A stretch of DNA of 64,000 nucleotides from Streptosporangium brasiliense (GCF_030811595.1 NZ_JAUSRB010000002.1:6696001-6760000), one strand, 5' to 3'. Positions 25,388-33,868 are shown, counted from the stretch's first letter. Made by a program: numbers and translations. Notes: generated by a model from the sequence alone, not told the origin.

Positions 25388-27759
25388 GGGCCCATGGTGA
25401 CGCGGTCGGGAGTCCATCGCAGATGCACGTTGTCCGTCTCCGGGGCGCGCAGCAACGCCAGGCGCGGTGGGATCTTGTCGGTACGCGAACTGGGCGGCTT
25501 GCGGCGGCCGGCGGCGAACTGGTCCGGCCACGGCGCGCCGGGCCCGCCGTACTCCTGCTCGGCGGCGGCCTGAAGCGTCCACTGCGGGTTGTAAAGGTGG
25601 CTGCGGCCCAGCGCGCACAGGTCGGCGCGGCCGGCGAGGAGGATCGAGTTGACGTCGTCGTATGACGAGATCGCACCGACCGCGATGACCGCGACACCCG
25701 CGGGGCCGGCGACCTCGTGCCGGATCCGGTCGGCGAACGGAGTCTGGTAGGACCGCCCGAAGGCCGGCCTCTCCGCCATGGTCACCTGTCCGGAGGAGAC
25801 GTCGATGGCGGCGGCGCCGTGCTCGATGAACGCGCGGGCGATCTCCACCGCGTCGTGCTCGGTGTTGCCCTCCGGGGCCCAGTCGGTCGCCGAGATGCGG
25901 ATCGTCACCGGAATCGGGGCGGGCACCGCCGCACGGACGGCGTCGAACACCTCGAGCGGGAAGCGCAGCCGGTTCTCCAGGGACCCGCCGTATCCGTCGG
26001 TGCGGTGGTTGGCGATCGGCGAGAGGAACGAGGAGAGCAGGTAGCCGTGGGCGGCGTGCACCTCGATCAGGTCGAAGCCCGCCTCGACGCCGCGGCGCGC
26101 GGCGGCGAGGAAGTCGGCGACGACCTTGTCCATGTCGGCTCGGGTCATCTCACGCGGCATGTGGCAGCCGGATCCATAGGGCAGCGCGGAAGGGCCGGTG
26201 ACCTCCCAGTTGCCCTCCTCCAGCGGCTCGTCGAGGCCCTCCCACATCAGCTTGGTCGAGCCCTTGCGGCCGGAGTGGCCGAGCTGGAGCCCGATCCTGC
26301 CGGTGGTTCGGGTGTGGACGAAGTCGGTGACCTTCCGCCACGAGTCGCGCTGCTCGTCGTTCCACAGCCCGGTGCAGCCCGGCGTGATCCGCCCCTCGGG
26401 CGAGACGCAGACCATCTCGGTCATCACCAGGCCTGCGCCGCCGAGCGCCTTGGAGCCGAGGTGGACGAGGTGGAAGTCGCCGGGAAGGCCGTCCACGGCG
26501 GAATACATGTCCATCGGCGAGACCACGACGCGGTTCTTCAGCTCCAGCCCGCCGATCCATGCCGGCTGGAACATCGCCGGCGCGACCTGTTCGAGCCCGT
26601 TGGCCTTCGCGAATTCCGTCTCGATCAGTTCGGCGAACTCGGCGTCGCGTTCTTTGAGGTTCTCGAACGTGATCCGTCGCGACCGGGTCAGCAGGTTGAA
26701 GCAGAACTGCGCGGGCTCCTGGCCGGCGTACATCCCGATGTTCTCGAACCACTCCAGCGACGCCTGCGCCGCACGCTGGGTCGACTCGACGACAGGCCTC
26801 CGCTCGGACTGGTAGGCCTCGAGGGATTCGGCCACCGTCGGATGCTCATGCAGGCAGGCGGCCAGCGCAAGCGCGTCCTCCATGGCGAGCTTGGTGCCCG
26901 AACCGATGGAGAAGTGCGCGGTGTGGGCGGCGTCGCCCAGGAGCACCACGTTGCCGGCGTACCAGCGCTCGTTGCGGACCGTCGTGAAGTTGATCCACTT
27001 GGAGTTGTTCGTCAGCACGGTGTGGCCGCGCAGCTCGTCGGCGAAGATCTCCTTGATCCGCGCGACCGCGTAGTCGTCGGACACCCCGGGCGGGAAGACC
27101 TCGCGCTCGGTCGCGTCAAAGCCGGCCCGGCGCCACACGTCCTCGTGCATCTCGACGATGAAGGTCGAGCCGGTGTCGGAGAACGGGTAGCCGTGGATCT
27201 GCATGACGCCCCACTCCGTCTGCTTGACGAAGAACTGGAACGCCTCGAAAACCAGATCGGTGCCGAACCAGATGTACTTGTTCCTGCGTACGTCCAGCGA
27301 CGGCTTGAAGACATCGGCGAATTTGGTCCGGATGGTGGAGTTGAGCCCGTCGGAGGCCAGCACCAGGTCGTACGTTGCGCGCAACTCCTCGACGTCGGGC
27401 GCCTCGGCCCGGTACCGGACGGTCACGCCGAGATCGGCGGCCCGCTTCTGCAGGATGTGCAGCAGCTCCTTGCGCCCCATCGCCGCGAAGCCCTGGCCGC
27501 CGACGGTGAACGAGGTGGTGTTGAACGTGATGTCGATGTCGGTCCAGCGGGCGAACCGGCTCTCCATCTGCTGGTAGATCACCGTGTCGGCGTTCTCGAT
27601 GCCGCCAAGGGTCTCGTCGGAGAAGACGACGCCGAAGCCGAAGGTGTCGCCGGGGGCGTTGCGCTCCCAGACGGTGATCTCATGGGTCGGGTCAAGCTGC
27701 TTCATCAGCGCGGCGAAGTAGAGTCCGCCGGGGCCGCCGCCCGCGATCGCGATCCTCAT
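25384..27759 (-). CDS. Bifunctional aryl-CoA monooxygenase/reductase (salicylyl-CoA 5-hydroxylase or 2-aminobenzoyl-CoA monooxygenase type), 791 aa
   Basis: Residues 1-385 are a flavin monooxygenase: FAD loop AIAGGGPGGLYFAALMKQL, DG-type LASDGLNSTIRTKF, and GD motif LLGDAAHTAHFSIGSGTKLAMEDALALA. Residues from about 400 form an Old-Yellow-Enzyme-type FMN domain (PAWIGGLELKNRVVVSPMDMYSA, IGLQLGHSGRKGST, IEVHAAHGYLLSSFLSP, and then the C-terminal ADLCALGRSHLYNPQW). This fusion is known for 2-aminobenzoyl-CoA monooxygenase/reductase and salicylyl-CoA 5-hydroxylase. It acts on a CoA thioester, which fits the ligase and thioesterases beside it. Start and stop overlap both neighbours by 4 bases, so expression is tightly coupled. 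Confidence 0.85.
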   Translation of the reverse strand: MRIAIAGGGPGGLYFAALMKQLDPTHEITVWERNAPGDTFGFGVVFSDETLGGIENADTVIYQQMESRFARWTDIDITFNTTSFTVGGQGFAAMGRKELLHILQKRAADLGVTVRYRAEAPDVEELRATYDLVLASDGLNSTIRTKFADVFKPSLDVRRNKYIWFGTDLVFEAFQFFVKQTEWGVMQIHGYPFSDTGSTFIVEMHEDVWRRAGFDATEREVFPPGVSDDYAVARIKEIFADELRGHTVLTNNSKWINFTTVRNERWYAGNVVLLGDAAHTAHFSIGSGTKLAMEDALALAACLHEHPTVAESLEAYQSERRPVVESTQRAAQASLEWFENIGMYAGQEPAQFCFNLLTRSRRITFENLKERDAEFAELIETEFAKANGLEQVAPAMFQPAWIGGLELKNRVVVSPMDMYSAVDGLPGDFHLVHLGSKALGGAGLVMTEMVCVSPEGRITPGCTGLWNDEQRDSWRKVTDFVHTRTTGRIGLQLGHSGRKGSTKLMWEGLDEPLEEGNWEVTGPSALPYGSGCHMPREMTRADMDKVVADFLAAARRGVEAGFDLIEVHAAHGYLLSSFLSPIANHRTDGYGGSLENRLRFPLEVFDAVRAAVPAPIPVTIRISATDWAPEGNTEHDAVEIARAFIEHGAAAIDVSSGQVTMAERPAFGRSYQTPFADRIRHEVAGPAGVAVIAVGAISSYDDVNSILLAGRADLCALGRSHLYNPQWTLQAAAEQEYGGPGAPWPDQFAAGRRKPPSSRTDKIPPRLALLRAPETDNVHLRWTPDRVTMGP

Positions 27760-28703
27760 GACGGGTTCCTCCCCGAGGTGCGGATCATGCCTTCCTGCAC
27801 GACGGTGGCCAGATGACAACGGTCGCGGGTGAAGAAGCGGCCGATGCCGAGGCCGCGGCCGCCGTCCGCCGCCGCCGCGTCCTGGACGTAGAGGAGCCAG
27901 TCGTCGATCGTCCCGGATGCCAGGGGGCGGTGGAACCACATCGCGTGGTCGAGGCTGGCGGTGACGAGCCCGGGCTCGGCCCAGGGCAGCCCGAGCACGC
28001 GCAGGACGGGCTCGAGGATGGTGTAGTCGCAGACGTAGGCGAGCGCGGCGAGGTCACGCTGCTCGTCGGTGAGCCCTTCGACACTGCGCAGAGTGTCGAA
28101 CGGCTTGACCCAGACGGCCTGGTGCGGCACCTGCTCGCCATCGATGCTCAGGTAGACCGGGCCGGGGACATGGCGCATGTCGAAGCTGCGGCCGGCGGAC
28201 CAGTAGGCCTTGGACTCCTCGGTCATGGTTCCGCCGCTGCGGCTTTCGAGGTAGGCCGCGGTGCTGGGCAGCTCCTCGGGGCCGGGGAAGCCGGCGGGGA
28301 GCTCTGCGGCGAAGGTCCCGCCGGGCTCGCCCGCGGCGAAGCCGGCCAGGCACACGTAGAGCGGCTTGCCGTTCTGGTAGCCGCGGACCTGGCGGGTGCT
28401 GTAGCCCCGGCCGTCGCGCAGCAACTCGACCTCATAGCGCACGTCTGCGCCGATGTCGGCGGGGCGCATGAAGTAGCTGTGCATCGAGTGCAGCGTCTTG
28501 CCGTCGGTCACCGACCGCATCGCCGCGGCCGCGGCCTGGGCGACCAGGTCGCCGCCGTACGCCTTGGGCCACGGACACGGCTGGGTGACGGCGGTGAACG
28601 CGAGATCGAAGTGTTCCGGCTCGGCCTCGGTGAGGGTGATCGCGGCGCAGAAGACCGCCGAGGTCTGCGGCGTCCGTGCCGTCATCGACGTCCCGGCGGT
28701 CAT
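27756..28703 (-). CDS. Acyl-CoA thioesterase II-like double hot-dog protein (315 aa)
   Basis: Two hot-dog halves are visible. The first has PCPWPKAYGGDLVAQAAAAAMRSV..LHSMHSYFMRPADIGADVRYEVELLRDGRGYSTRQVRGYQNGKPLY. The second has VTASLDHAMWFHRPLASGTIDDWLLYVQDAAAADGGRGLGIGRFFTRDRCHLATVVQEGMIR. This is the TesB/acyl-CoA thioesterase II layout, including the DHAMWFHRP catalytic Asp-His stretch. ATG 28703 overlaps the cupin stop (ATGA). It may clear dead-end CoA esters or hydrolyse a later intermediate; the operon encodes two thioesterases. Confidence 0.85.
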   Translation of the reverse strand: MTAGTSMTARTPQTSAVFCAAITLTEAEPEHFDLAFTAVTQPCPWPKAYGGDLVAQAAAAAMRSVTDGKTLHSMHSYFMRPADIGADVRYEVELLRDGRGYSTRQVRGYQNGKPLYVCLAGFAAGEPGGTFAAELPAGFPGPEELPSTAAYLESRSGGTMTEESKAYWSAGRSFDMRHVPGPVYLSIDGEQVPHQAVWVKPFDTLRSVEGLTDEQRDLAALAYVCDYTILEPVLRVLGLPWAEPGLVTASLDHAMWFHRPLASGTIDDWLLYVQDAAAADGGRGLGIGRFFTRDRCHLATVVQEGMIRTSGRNPS

Positions 28704-29203
28704 CGGCTGAGCCAGCCCGGCAGATCGGTGTCCGGGACGTCGGGCAGGTTGACGACGATGTTCTCCGGCGTGCGGGTCGTCATCCAGGTCAGCGGCCTGT
28801 CGCGGTCCAGGTTGCACTCGACGTGGGGCATGAACGGCGGGACGAAGACCCAGTCGCCCTCCTCGAGGTCGACGTAGTCCTCGAACCTGTCGCCGAAGTA
28901 GATGCGGGCACGGCCCGAGAGCACGTAGCCGCCGGTCTCGGCCTCGCCGTGGTGGTGCGGGACCGAGCGATAGCCGGCCTCGTTGCCCACCTTGCCGAAC
29001 CAGAGCTTGGTGGCCGGGGTGTGCTGGATGCTGACGCCGGAGATGCGGGTCGCGCCGTCGGACTGCCCGGTGTCGCCGGCCTCGAGGCCGCCGCGGGTCA
29101 CCACCGGGACGACCAGGCCACTCTCGGTGGCGTACATCGAGTTGTCGCCCTCAAGGGCGTACTTGCTCAGGTCATGCTCCATGACTGGCTCCTGGATTGT
29201 CAC
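28700..29203 (-). CDS. Small cupin, candidate ring-cleavage dioxygenase (167 aa)
   Basis: A single cupin barrel carries the metal motif GYRSVPHHHGEAETGGYVLSGRARIYFG (three His, one Glu) and the second motif VFVPPFMPHVECN (His). All four usual ligands are present. Classical gentisate dioxygenases have about 350 residues and two barrels, so this is half that size. Its place between a fumarylpyruvate-hydrolase-like gene and the aryl-CoA oxygenase suggests ring opening of gentisate or a 5-hydroxyanthranilate-like acid, but a non-catalytic role is possible. Both ends overlap neighbours by ATGA. Confidence 0.75.
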   Translation of the reverse strand: MTIQEPVMEHDLSKYALEGDNSMYATESGLVVPVVTRGGLEAGDTGQSDGATRISGVSIQHTPATKLWFGKVGNEAGYRSVPHHHGEAETGGYVLSGRARIYFGDRFEDYVDLEEGDWVFVPPFMPHVECNLDRDRPLTWMTTRTPENIVVNLPDVPDTDLPGWLSR

Positions 29204-30027
29204 TGATGAGCGGGGCCGGCGTGGAAGGCCACGGCGTTGCGCAGCGTGCCGATGCCGGGGATCTCGGTCTCGACGACGTCGCCGTCGACGAGATAGCGGG
29301 GCGGTTTGCGACCGGCTCCGACGCCGCCCGGGGTACCGGTCAGCACGACGTCGCCGGGGCGCAGGATGGTGAAGGTGGAGATGTAGGCGAGCAGGTCGGC
29401 GGGGTCGAAGACCAGGGTGCGGGTGCTGCCGCGCTGCACCTCCTCACCGTTGACCCGGCAGATGACCTCCACCCCTGCGGCCACGTCCACCTCGTCGGGG
29501 GTGACGATCACCGGGCCGATCGGCGTCGACCGATCCCAGGCCTTGCCCTGGAACCACTCGCTGGTGCGGTTCTGCCAGTCGCGCACCGAGACGTCGTTGG
29601 CGACGGTGTAACCGGCGATCGCGGCGGCGGCGACGTCCCGGCCGGCCCGCCACAGCGCGGTCCCCACCACGACGGCGAGCTCGGCCTCCCAATCCACCTT
29701 GAGACCGGCCGGCAGCTCGATCGGCTCGCCTGGGCCTATCAGCGTGTCGGCGTACTTGGTGAACAGGGTCGGGTAAGCGGGGAGTTCACGCCCCATCTCG
29801 AAGATGTGGTCGCCGTAGTTCAGGCCACAGCAGACCACCTTGCCCGGAGACGGCAGGGGCTGGACGGGAACGGCCCCGAGGAGCGGGTCGGTGAGGTCGT
29901 CGAGGCGGATCGGCCCGGCGGCCATCAGCGCCGACAGGTCCGGGGCAGGCAGCCGACGCCAGATGCCGTCCTCGTCCAGGGCGGCGGCGGTCGATCCAGC
30001 TTCGGTGATCACGGTCGCAAGCCGCAT
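29200..30027 (-). CDS. Fumarylacetoacetate hydrolase family protein (275 aa)
   Basis: A short N-terminal region is followed by the FAH core: PSPGKVVCCGLNYGDHIFEMGRELP, then the metal-binding VDWEAELAVVVGTALWRAG (E..E) and YTVANDVSVRDWQNRTSEWFQGKAWDRSTPIGPVIV (Asp), ending FTILRPGDVVLTGTPGGVGAGRKPP. This group includes fumarylpyruvate, acylpyruvate and oxaloacetate-type C-C hydrolases. GGGAGG precedes ATG 30027. As the first gene of the operon it probably cleaves the ring-opened product into two central metabolites, in keeping with a gentisate-like route. Confidence 0.85.
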   Translation of the reverse strand: MRLATVITEAGSTAAALDEDGIWRRLPAPDLSALMAAGPIRLDDLTDPLLGAVPVQPLPSPGKVVCCGLNYGDHIFEMGRELPAYPTLFTKYADTLIGPGEPIELPAGLKVDWEAELAVVVGTALWRAGRDVAAAAIAGYTVANDVSVRDWQNRTSEWFQGKAWDRSTPIGPVIVTPDEVDVAAGVEVICRVNGEEVQRGSTRTLVFDPADLLAYISTFTILRPGDVVLTGTPGGVGAGRKPPRYLVDGDVVETEIPGIGTLRNAVAFHAGPAHQ

Positions 30028-30140
30028 ACATACCTCCCAGACTCCCTTAGGTGTCACAGAATATTAACGACCGTCTAGAAAACGCAACATAGATGCGCTT
30101 AGATGTGGGGGCGACCACACTCGCGACCGAGGAGGAATCC

Positions 30141-30560
30141 GTGACCCCCGACGCCATCAACCCCGCTTCCCTGCCGGCGCCGAGCGGTTACTCCCACGGC
30201 ACGCTGGTGGACAACACTCTGTACCTGGGCGGCCAGACCGCCCTGGACGCCAACATGCAGATCGTTCCCGGAGGGATCGTCGAGCAGTTCCGACAGGCGT
30301 TCGGCAACGTGCTGACCACGCTCGCCGCCGCGGGTGGCGTACCTGCGGACCTGGTCAGCATCACGATCTACCTGACCGACATCCCGGACTACCAGGCGCA
30401 CGGCAAGGAGATCGGCCGAGTCTGGCGCGAGCTGGCCGGTCCGGTCTATCCGGCGATGGCGGGGATCGGCTGCACGGCACTCTGGCAGCCCGAGGCCATG
30501 ATCGAGATCCTCGGTGTCGCGGTGATTCCCGACGAGCGGCTCAAGCGCCCGGAGTCCTGA
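30141..30560 (+). CDS. RidA-family imine/enamine deaminase-like protein (139 aa)
   Basis: This is a single YjgF/RidA domain: GYSHGTLVDNTLYLGGQTALDANMQIVPGGIVEQFRQAFGNVLTTLAAAGGVPADLVSITIYLTDI, ending ALWQPEAMIEILGVAVIP. The usual active-site Arg (CxxxAR region) is not obvious: the sequence reads GIGCTALWQPEAMIEI, so the archetypal Arg is missing. Some family members in aromatic operons act as 2-aminomuconate deaminases. GTG 30141 follows GAGGAGGAA. It diverges from the operon at 30027, 113 bases away. The AT-rich stretch between (AATATTAACGACCGTCTAG) probably holds both promoters. Confidence 0.8.
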   Translation: MTPDAINPASLPAPSGYSHGTLVDNTLYLGGQTALDANMQIVPGGIVEQFRQAFGNVLTTLAAAGGVPADLVSITIYLTDIPDYQAHGKEIGRVWRELAGPVYPAMAGIGCTALWQPEAMIEILGVAVIPDERLKRPES

Positions 30561-30673
30561 CCGGGACACGCCAAGCCAACGTCTTACACAATCTCGACGC
30601 ACGCACTCAAAGAGAAATTAAGACGTAACGTCCCGGATCTAGGGTCAAGGCACCTTTCATTCTTATGATGGCC

Positions 30674-30687
30674 GTCACGATCGTGAC
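30674..30687. promoter_or_regulatory. 14-bp perfect palindrome at the CoA-ligase promoter
   Basis: GTCACGATCGTGAC is a perfect palindrome 20 bases before the GTG of the ligase gene. TATGAT at 30664-30669 is a good -10 hexamer, so the palindrome would cover the transcription start, a typical repressor position. A second partial palindrome, GACGTAACGTC, lies at about 30623. Confidence 0.55.
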
Positions 30688-30707
30688 ATTCAGGGAAGGA
30701 TCCCGGT

Positions 30708-32030
30708 GTGGCCGAGAGCCCGTACTGGAACCCGAAGACGGAGGCGCTCGCCCGGGACGACCTGCGCGCCCTGCAGTTCGCCAAGCTGCGGCGCGTCGTT
30801 GAATGGGCCGAGACTCGCAGCCCGTTCTACCGCCGCACGTGGGCGGCGGCCGGGTTCACCGCGGACCAGCTGAAGAGCTGGGACGACTACCAGCGCATCC
30901 CGTTTCTCACCCGGGACGAGTGGATGGCGAACCAGGCGGAGCTGCCACCTTACGGCGACCTGCCCGTGACCGGGGCCGCGGGCGCGATTCGCATGCACAC
31001 CACGAGCGGCACTTCGGGGCGCACGCCACTGCGGGCGCTCGACAGCCGCAAGGACTGGTTCTGGGCGGCCGAGATGTGGTGCTACGCCCTGTGGGGCATC
31101 GGGATCCGACCGGCCGATGTCGGCTATCTGGCCTTCGGGTACGGCTCCTTCATCGGTTTCTGGGGCCTGCACAACGGGCTGGAGAAGATCGGGGCGTTGA
31201 CCGTCCCCGGCGGCGCGCAGACCACCACGCAGCGAGTCAGGCAGATCATCGACTTCGGCTGCACGGTGGTCGCGACCACGCCGACGTACGCGTTCCGGAT
31301 GGCCCAGGAGGCCCGCGAACTGGGAGTCGACCTTCCGAGCTCGGCCGTACGCACGGTCGTCCTCTCAGGTGAGCCCGCGGGGATGATTCCCGAGACGAAG
31401 GCACTCATCGAGGCCGAATGGGGCGCGAAGGCGTTCGACACCGCGGGGATGACCGAGATCTCAACGATCTTCATGTTCGAGCCGGCCGACCAGCCCGGCG
31501 GCTGCCACATCATCGAGGACCACTTCATCGAGAAGGTCTACGACCCCGAGACTCTCGAGGAGCTTCCGTACGGGGAGTGGGGTGAGCGCGTCACCACGTC
31601 GTTCGGCCGCAGCATCATCCCACTGATCAAGTACCGCACCGCGGACGCGGTCGTGAAGGTACCCCATACGACCGCCGCGAACGGCCGCACCTTCGACCTC
31701 TACGAGGGCGGCATTCTCGGTCGCGTGGACGATATGAAGCTGGTGCGCGGCACCAACGTGTATCCGCGGGCGGTCGAGGCGATAGTGCGCGGTTTCCCGA
31801 TCGAGGAGTTCCAGATCCGGATCGAGAAAGTCGAGATGCGCGATGAGGTCTTCCTGACGGTGGAGCCCGCGCCGTCCCTCGACGACGGCGCATGGGCGGA
31901 CGTGGAAGGCCGGTTGCAGACCGAACTCGCCGATGCCCATGAAGGCCTGCGCTTCATCATCGAGCGTGCGGCCCCCAACTCACTGCCTCGCTTCGAGCTG
32001 AAGGCCAAGCGCCTTCAAGACCTGCGCTGA
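30708..32030 (+). CDS. PaaK-like aryl-CoA ligase (440 aa)
   Basis: This is an adenylate-forming enzyme of the phenylacetate-CoA ligase family. It has SPFYRRTWAAAGF near the N-terminus, the phosphate loop MHTTSGTSGRTPLRALDS at about residue 100, FDTAGMTEISTIFMFEPADQPGG, and the hinge and C-terminal lid ILGRVDDMKLVRGTNVYPRAVEAIV. The length of 440 matches PaaK and 2-aminobenzoate-CoA ligases. It should activate an aromatic acid with ATP and CoA, feeding the aryl-CoA oxygenase encoded in the divergent operon. It has its own promoter region with a palindrome. A 66-codon gene follows 13 bases after its stop. Confidence 0.85.
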   Translation: MAESPYWNPKTEALARDDLRALQFAKLRRVVEWAETRSPFYRRTWAAAGFTADQLKSWDDYQRIPFLTRDEWMANQAELPPYGDLPVTGAAGAIRMHTTSGTSGRTPLRALDSRKDWFWAAEMWCYALWGIGIRPADVGYLAFGYGSFIGFWGLHNGLEKIGALTVPGGAQTTTQRVRQIIDFGCTVVATTPTYAFRMAQEARELGVDLPSSAVRTVVLSGEPAGMIPETKALIEAEWGAKAFDTAGMTEISTIFMFEPADQPGGCHIIEDHFIEKVYDPETLEELPYGEWGERVTTSFGRSIIPLIKYRTADAVVKVPHTTAANGRTFDLYEGGILGRVDDMKLVRGTNVYPRAVEAIVRGFPIEEFQIRIEKVEMRDEVFLTVEPAPSLDDGAWADVEGRLQTELADAHEGLRFIIERAAPNSLPRFELKAKRLQDLR

Positions 32031-32043
32031 AGGGTTGATCTCC

Positions 32044-32244
32044 ATGGCTGCCGATCTCCTCAACAGTTCCTTCACCGGCCAGGAGGCCAAGCTCGTCGCC
32101 GTCTACGAGGCTCTCAAAGAGCTCGCCGGCGACGACATGCCGCCGTGCGCCGCCAGCAACGTCCGGGTCGCACTCGCGGCGCTCAACGTCGCCGTGATCG
32201 ATCTTGGCCTGGTGTACGAACACCTCACCGACTACGGCTGCTGA
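32044..32244 (+). CDS. Small conserved-looking protein after the CoA ligase (66 aa)
   Basis: ATG 32044 follows GAAGGG and encodes AADLLNSSFTGQEAKLVAVYEALKELAG, then CAASNVRVALAALNVAVIDLGLVYEHLTDYGC. This is a mostly helical 66-residue protein with a Cys near the middle and a C-terminal Cys. Codon use and helix pattern look real. I cannot name a family. The position suggests an accessory factor for the ligase or pathway. Confidence 0.6.
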   Translation: MAADLLNSSFTGQEAKLVAVYEALKELAGDDMPPCAASNVRVALAALNVAVIDLGLVYEHLTDYGC

Positions 32245-32432
32245 GATCCGTTCTGCCGCGCGCCGGCCTACTGGCGATGCCTCGTCCGCTGATCTTCGCG
32301 TCAGGATCTCTACAGGGTGACCACGGATTCCGCCGGGGTAGCTGATCCATTTGAGTTGCGCGAGCGTTTGCCGTGAATCATGGGGTTGAGAAGATATCGC
32401 CACCAACGATCTGTCCCCTGCAGGAGCACGGT

Positions 32433-32786
32433 GTGACGCGGCTACGCGACGCCGCGACGGCGCTGGGACGCGTAGTCGGCGACGTTCAGGAGCAGATCGC
32501 CGGGCAGGCCGGGCGTGCGACCGGGGCCGGGGCCGGGGCCGGGCCGGCCACGGCCGCGTCCGGACAGGCCGCGCGGGTGGTGCACGGCGAGAACGGGCAG
32601 CTGGCGGACCTGCAGCGGCGGTGCGAGCATCTCGCCTATTGCGGCCAGATCGCCTATGACGCGATCGTCAAGGCCAGATGGCGATTCGTGGCATCCGCGG
32701 AGTTCGAGCGGACGGGCCTGACCGGAGCGCTCAACCGGTACCGCCCTCCAGGACTTCCTCGACAGTCTCTGACTGAGCATTTCTGA
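32433..32786 (+). CDS. Hypothetical protein (117 aa)
   Basis: GTG 32433 has AGGAG about 8 bases upstream. The product has a helical start (TRLRDAATALGRVVGDVQEQIAGQAG), a Gly/Ala low-complexity stretch and a second helix pair (ENGQLADLQRRCEHLAYCGQIAYDAIVKARWRFVASAEFE). No family is recognised. The opposite strand is also open here but reads as shadow. The 300 bases after it (32787-33087) contain no gene I can support. Confidence 0.4.
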   Translation: MTRLRDAATALGRVVGDVQEQIAGQAGRATGAGAGAGPATAASGQAARVVHGENGQLADLQRRCEHLAYCGQIAYDAIVKARWRFVASAEFERTGLTGALNRYRPPGLPRQSLTEHF

Positions 32787-33087
32787 CGCCGCAGCCTGCG
32801 GCCCACAGGACGCGAGCGCCAGGTCGGGCCGCGGTGGCCGCAGCGGGCTTGCGCCGGTGTGTGCCCCGGCCACCGAGGACCGACATCCGTGGCCGCGGAA
32901 TACCGGGGTGTCGGCCACGGACTCTGCGGCTGCCATAGTCTGCGTCGTCTGCTCGCTCGTGGCCTTGCCGGGCGCGGCGGCCAACCGGCCCGTGGCTGCC
33001 ACCGGCGTGCCGGCCGGCGCGTAGAGGAAGGCGATGCGAAAGCCGCCCACGCACCCGGCGTACCTCACGCCGAGGGGGCCAAGGGGT

Positions 33088-33720
33088 TCACGGATTCACC
33101 GTGAGCCCGCCCAGCACGTCGTACATCTGCTGCGTGGTCAAAGGCGCGACGGGAAGCGGTCCTCGGACGGCCTCCGTACGCAGCCCGTCGAGCAGGAAGG
33201 CGACGCCCCGGCGCCACGCGCCGGGCGCGGCGCCGGCGGCTGCGCGAGCGAGCAGAGCGCTGCTGCCGAAGACGAGCAGAAGGTCCTCGCTGGTGAAGTC
33301 CGGGCGCAGGGAGCCGGCCCGCTGGGCGCGCTCGATGATCCGGGTGGAGGCGGCCTGCGCCCGGCCGCAGACGGCCATCAGCAGCTCGGCACGCGGATAC
33401 CGGCCGCTGACCACGTCGGCGACGGCGGGGTCGGTGGCCTGCAGCTCGCAGACCTTCTCGATGTAGTAGGCGAATCCGTCCCAGGCGTCGCCGAAGGACA
33501 GGGCGTGCTCGGCGACCTCGTCGAGGCGGCCTGCGGCCAGGTCGGTCACCACCTCGTCGATGAGCGCCTCGCGGGTGCCATAGAGGTTGTACAGGGTGCC
33601 GTGACTCACCCCGGCCCGGCGGGCGATCTCTTTCAGCGGCACCTTGAGGCCGCGCTCCTGGAAGAGCTCGGTGGCGGCCGCCCGTAGTTTTTCCGCGTTA
33701 CGTTGCGCATCGGCCCGCAT
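33088..33720 (-). CDS. TetR-family repressor (210 aa)
   Basis: The N-terminal HTH reads AAATELFQERGLKVPLKEIARRAGVSHGTLYNLYGTREALIDEVV. The C-terminal part (DAWDGFAYYIEKVCELQATDPAVADVVSG) fits the SbtR-like ligand domain. ATG 33720 has AGGAGG 9 bases upstream; longer starts exist but run into the operator. It diverges from an SDR gene, and two identical palindromic operators lie between them, so it should repress itself and that gene. Confidence 0.85.
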   Translation of the reverse strand: MRADAQRNAEKLRAAATELFQERGLKVPLKEIARRAGVSHGTLYNLYGTREALIDEVVTDLAAGRLDEVAEHALSFGDAWDGFAYYIEKVCELQATDPAVADVVSGRYPRAELLMAVCGRAQAASTRIIERAQRAGSLRPDFTSEDLLLVFGSSALLARAAAGAAPGAWRRGVAFLLDGLRTEAVRGPLPVAPLTTQQMYDVLGGLTVNP

Positions 33721-33781
33721 CCGGTCGTTCCTCCTGGCTGTGGCGTGGGACTCCATGGTCGCATCCTGAGACGCATCCAAT

Positions 33782-33839
33782 TTGACCCGGGGGTCAAGTT
33801 GGATGCTACCGTCGTCCAACAAGTTGACCCCAGGGTCAA
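33782..33839. promoter_or_regulatory. Twin TTGACCC-N2-GGGTCAA operators
   Basis: Two 16-bp palindromes with identical 7-bp arms lie at 33782-33797 and 33824-33839. Their 42-bp spacing equals four helical turns, so two repressor dimers would sit on the same face of the DNA. A third inverted repeat (GTTGGA 33798-33803 / TCCAAC 33815-33820) lies between them. This is the binding region of the adjacent TetR protein. Confidence 0.75.
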
Positions 33840-33868
33840 GAAAGCCGTTCATGTCAAGGAGCACTCCC

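Noticed and set aside
25717-27816. 699-codon plus-strand frame opposite the fused oxygenase
   Set aside because: No domain is recognisable and the minus strand carries a complete two-domain enzyme coupled to both neighbours.
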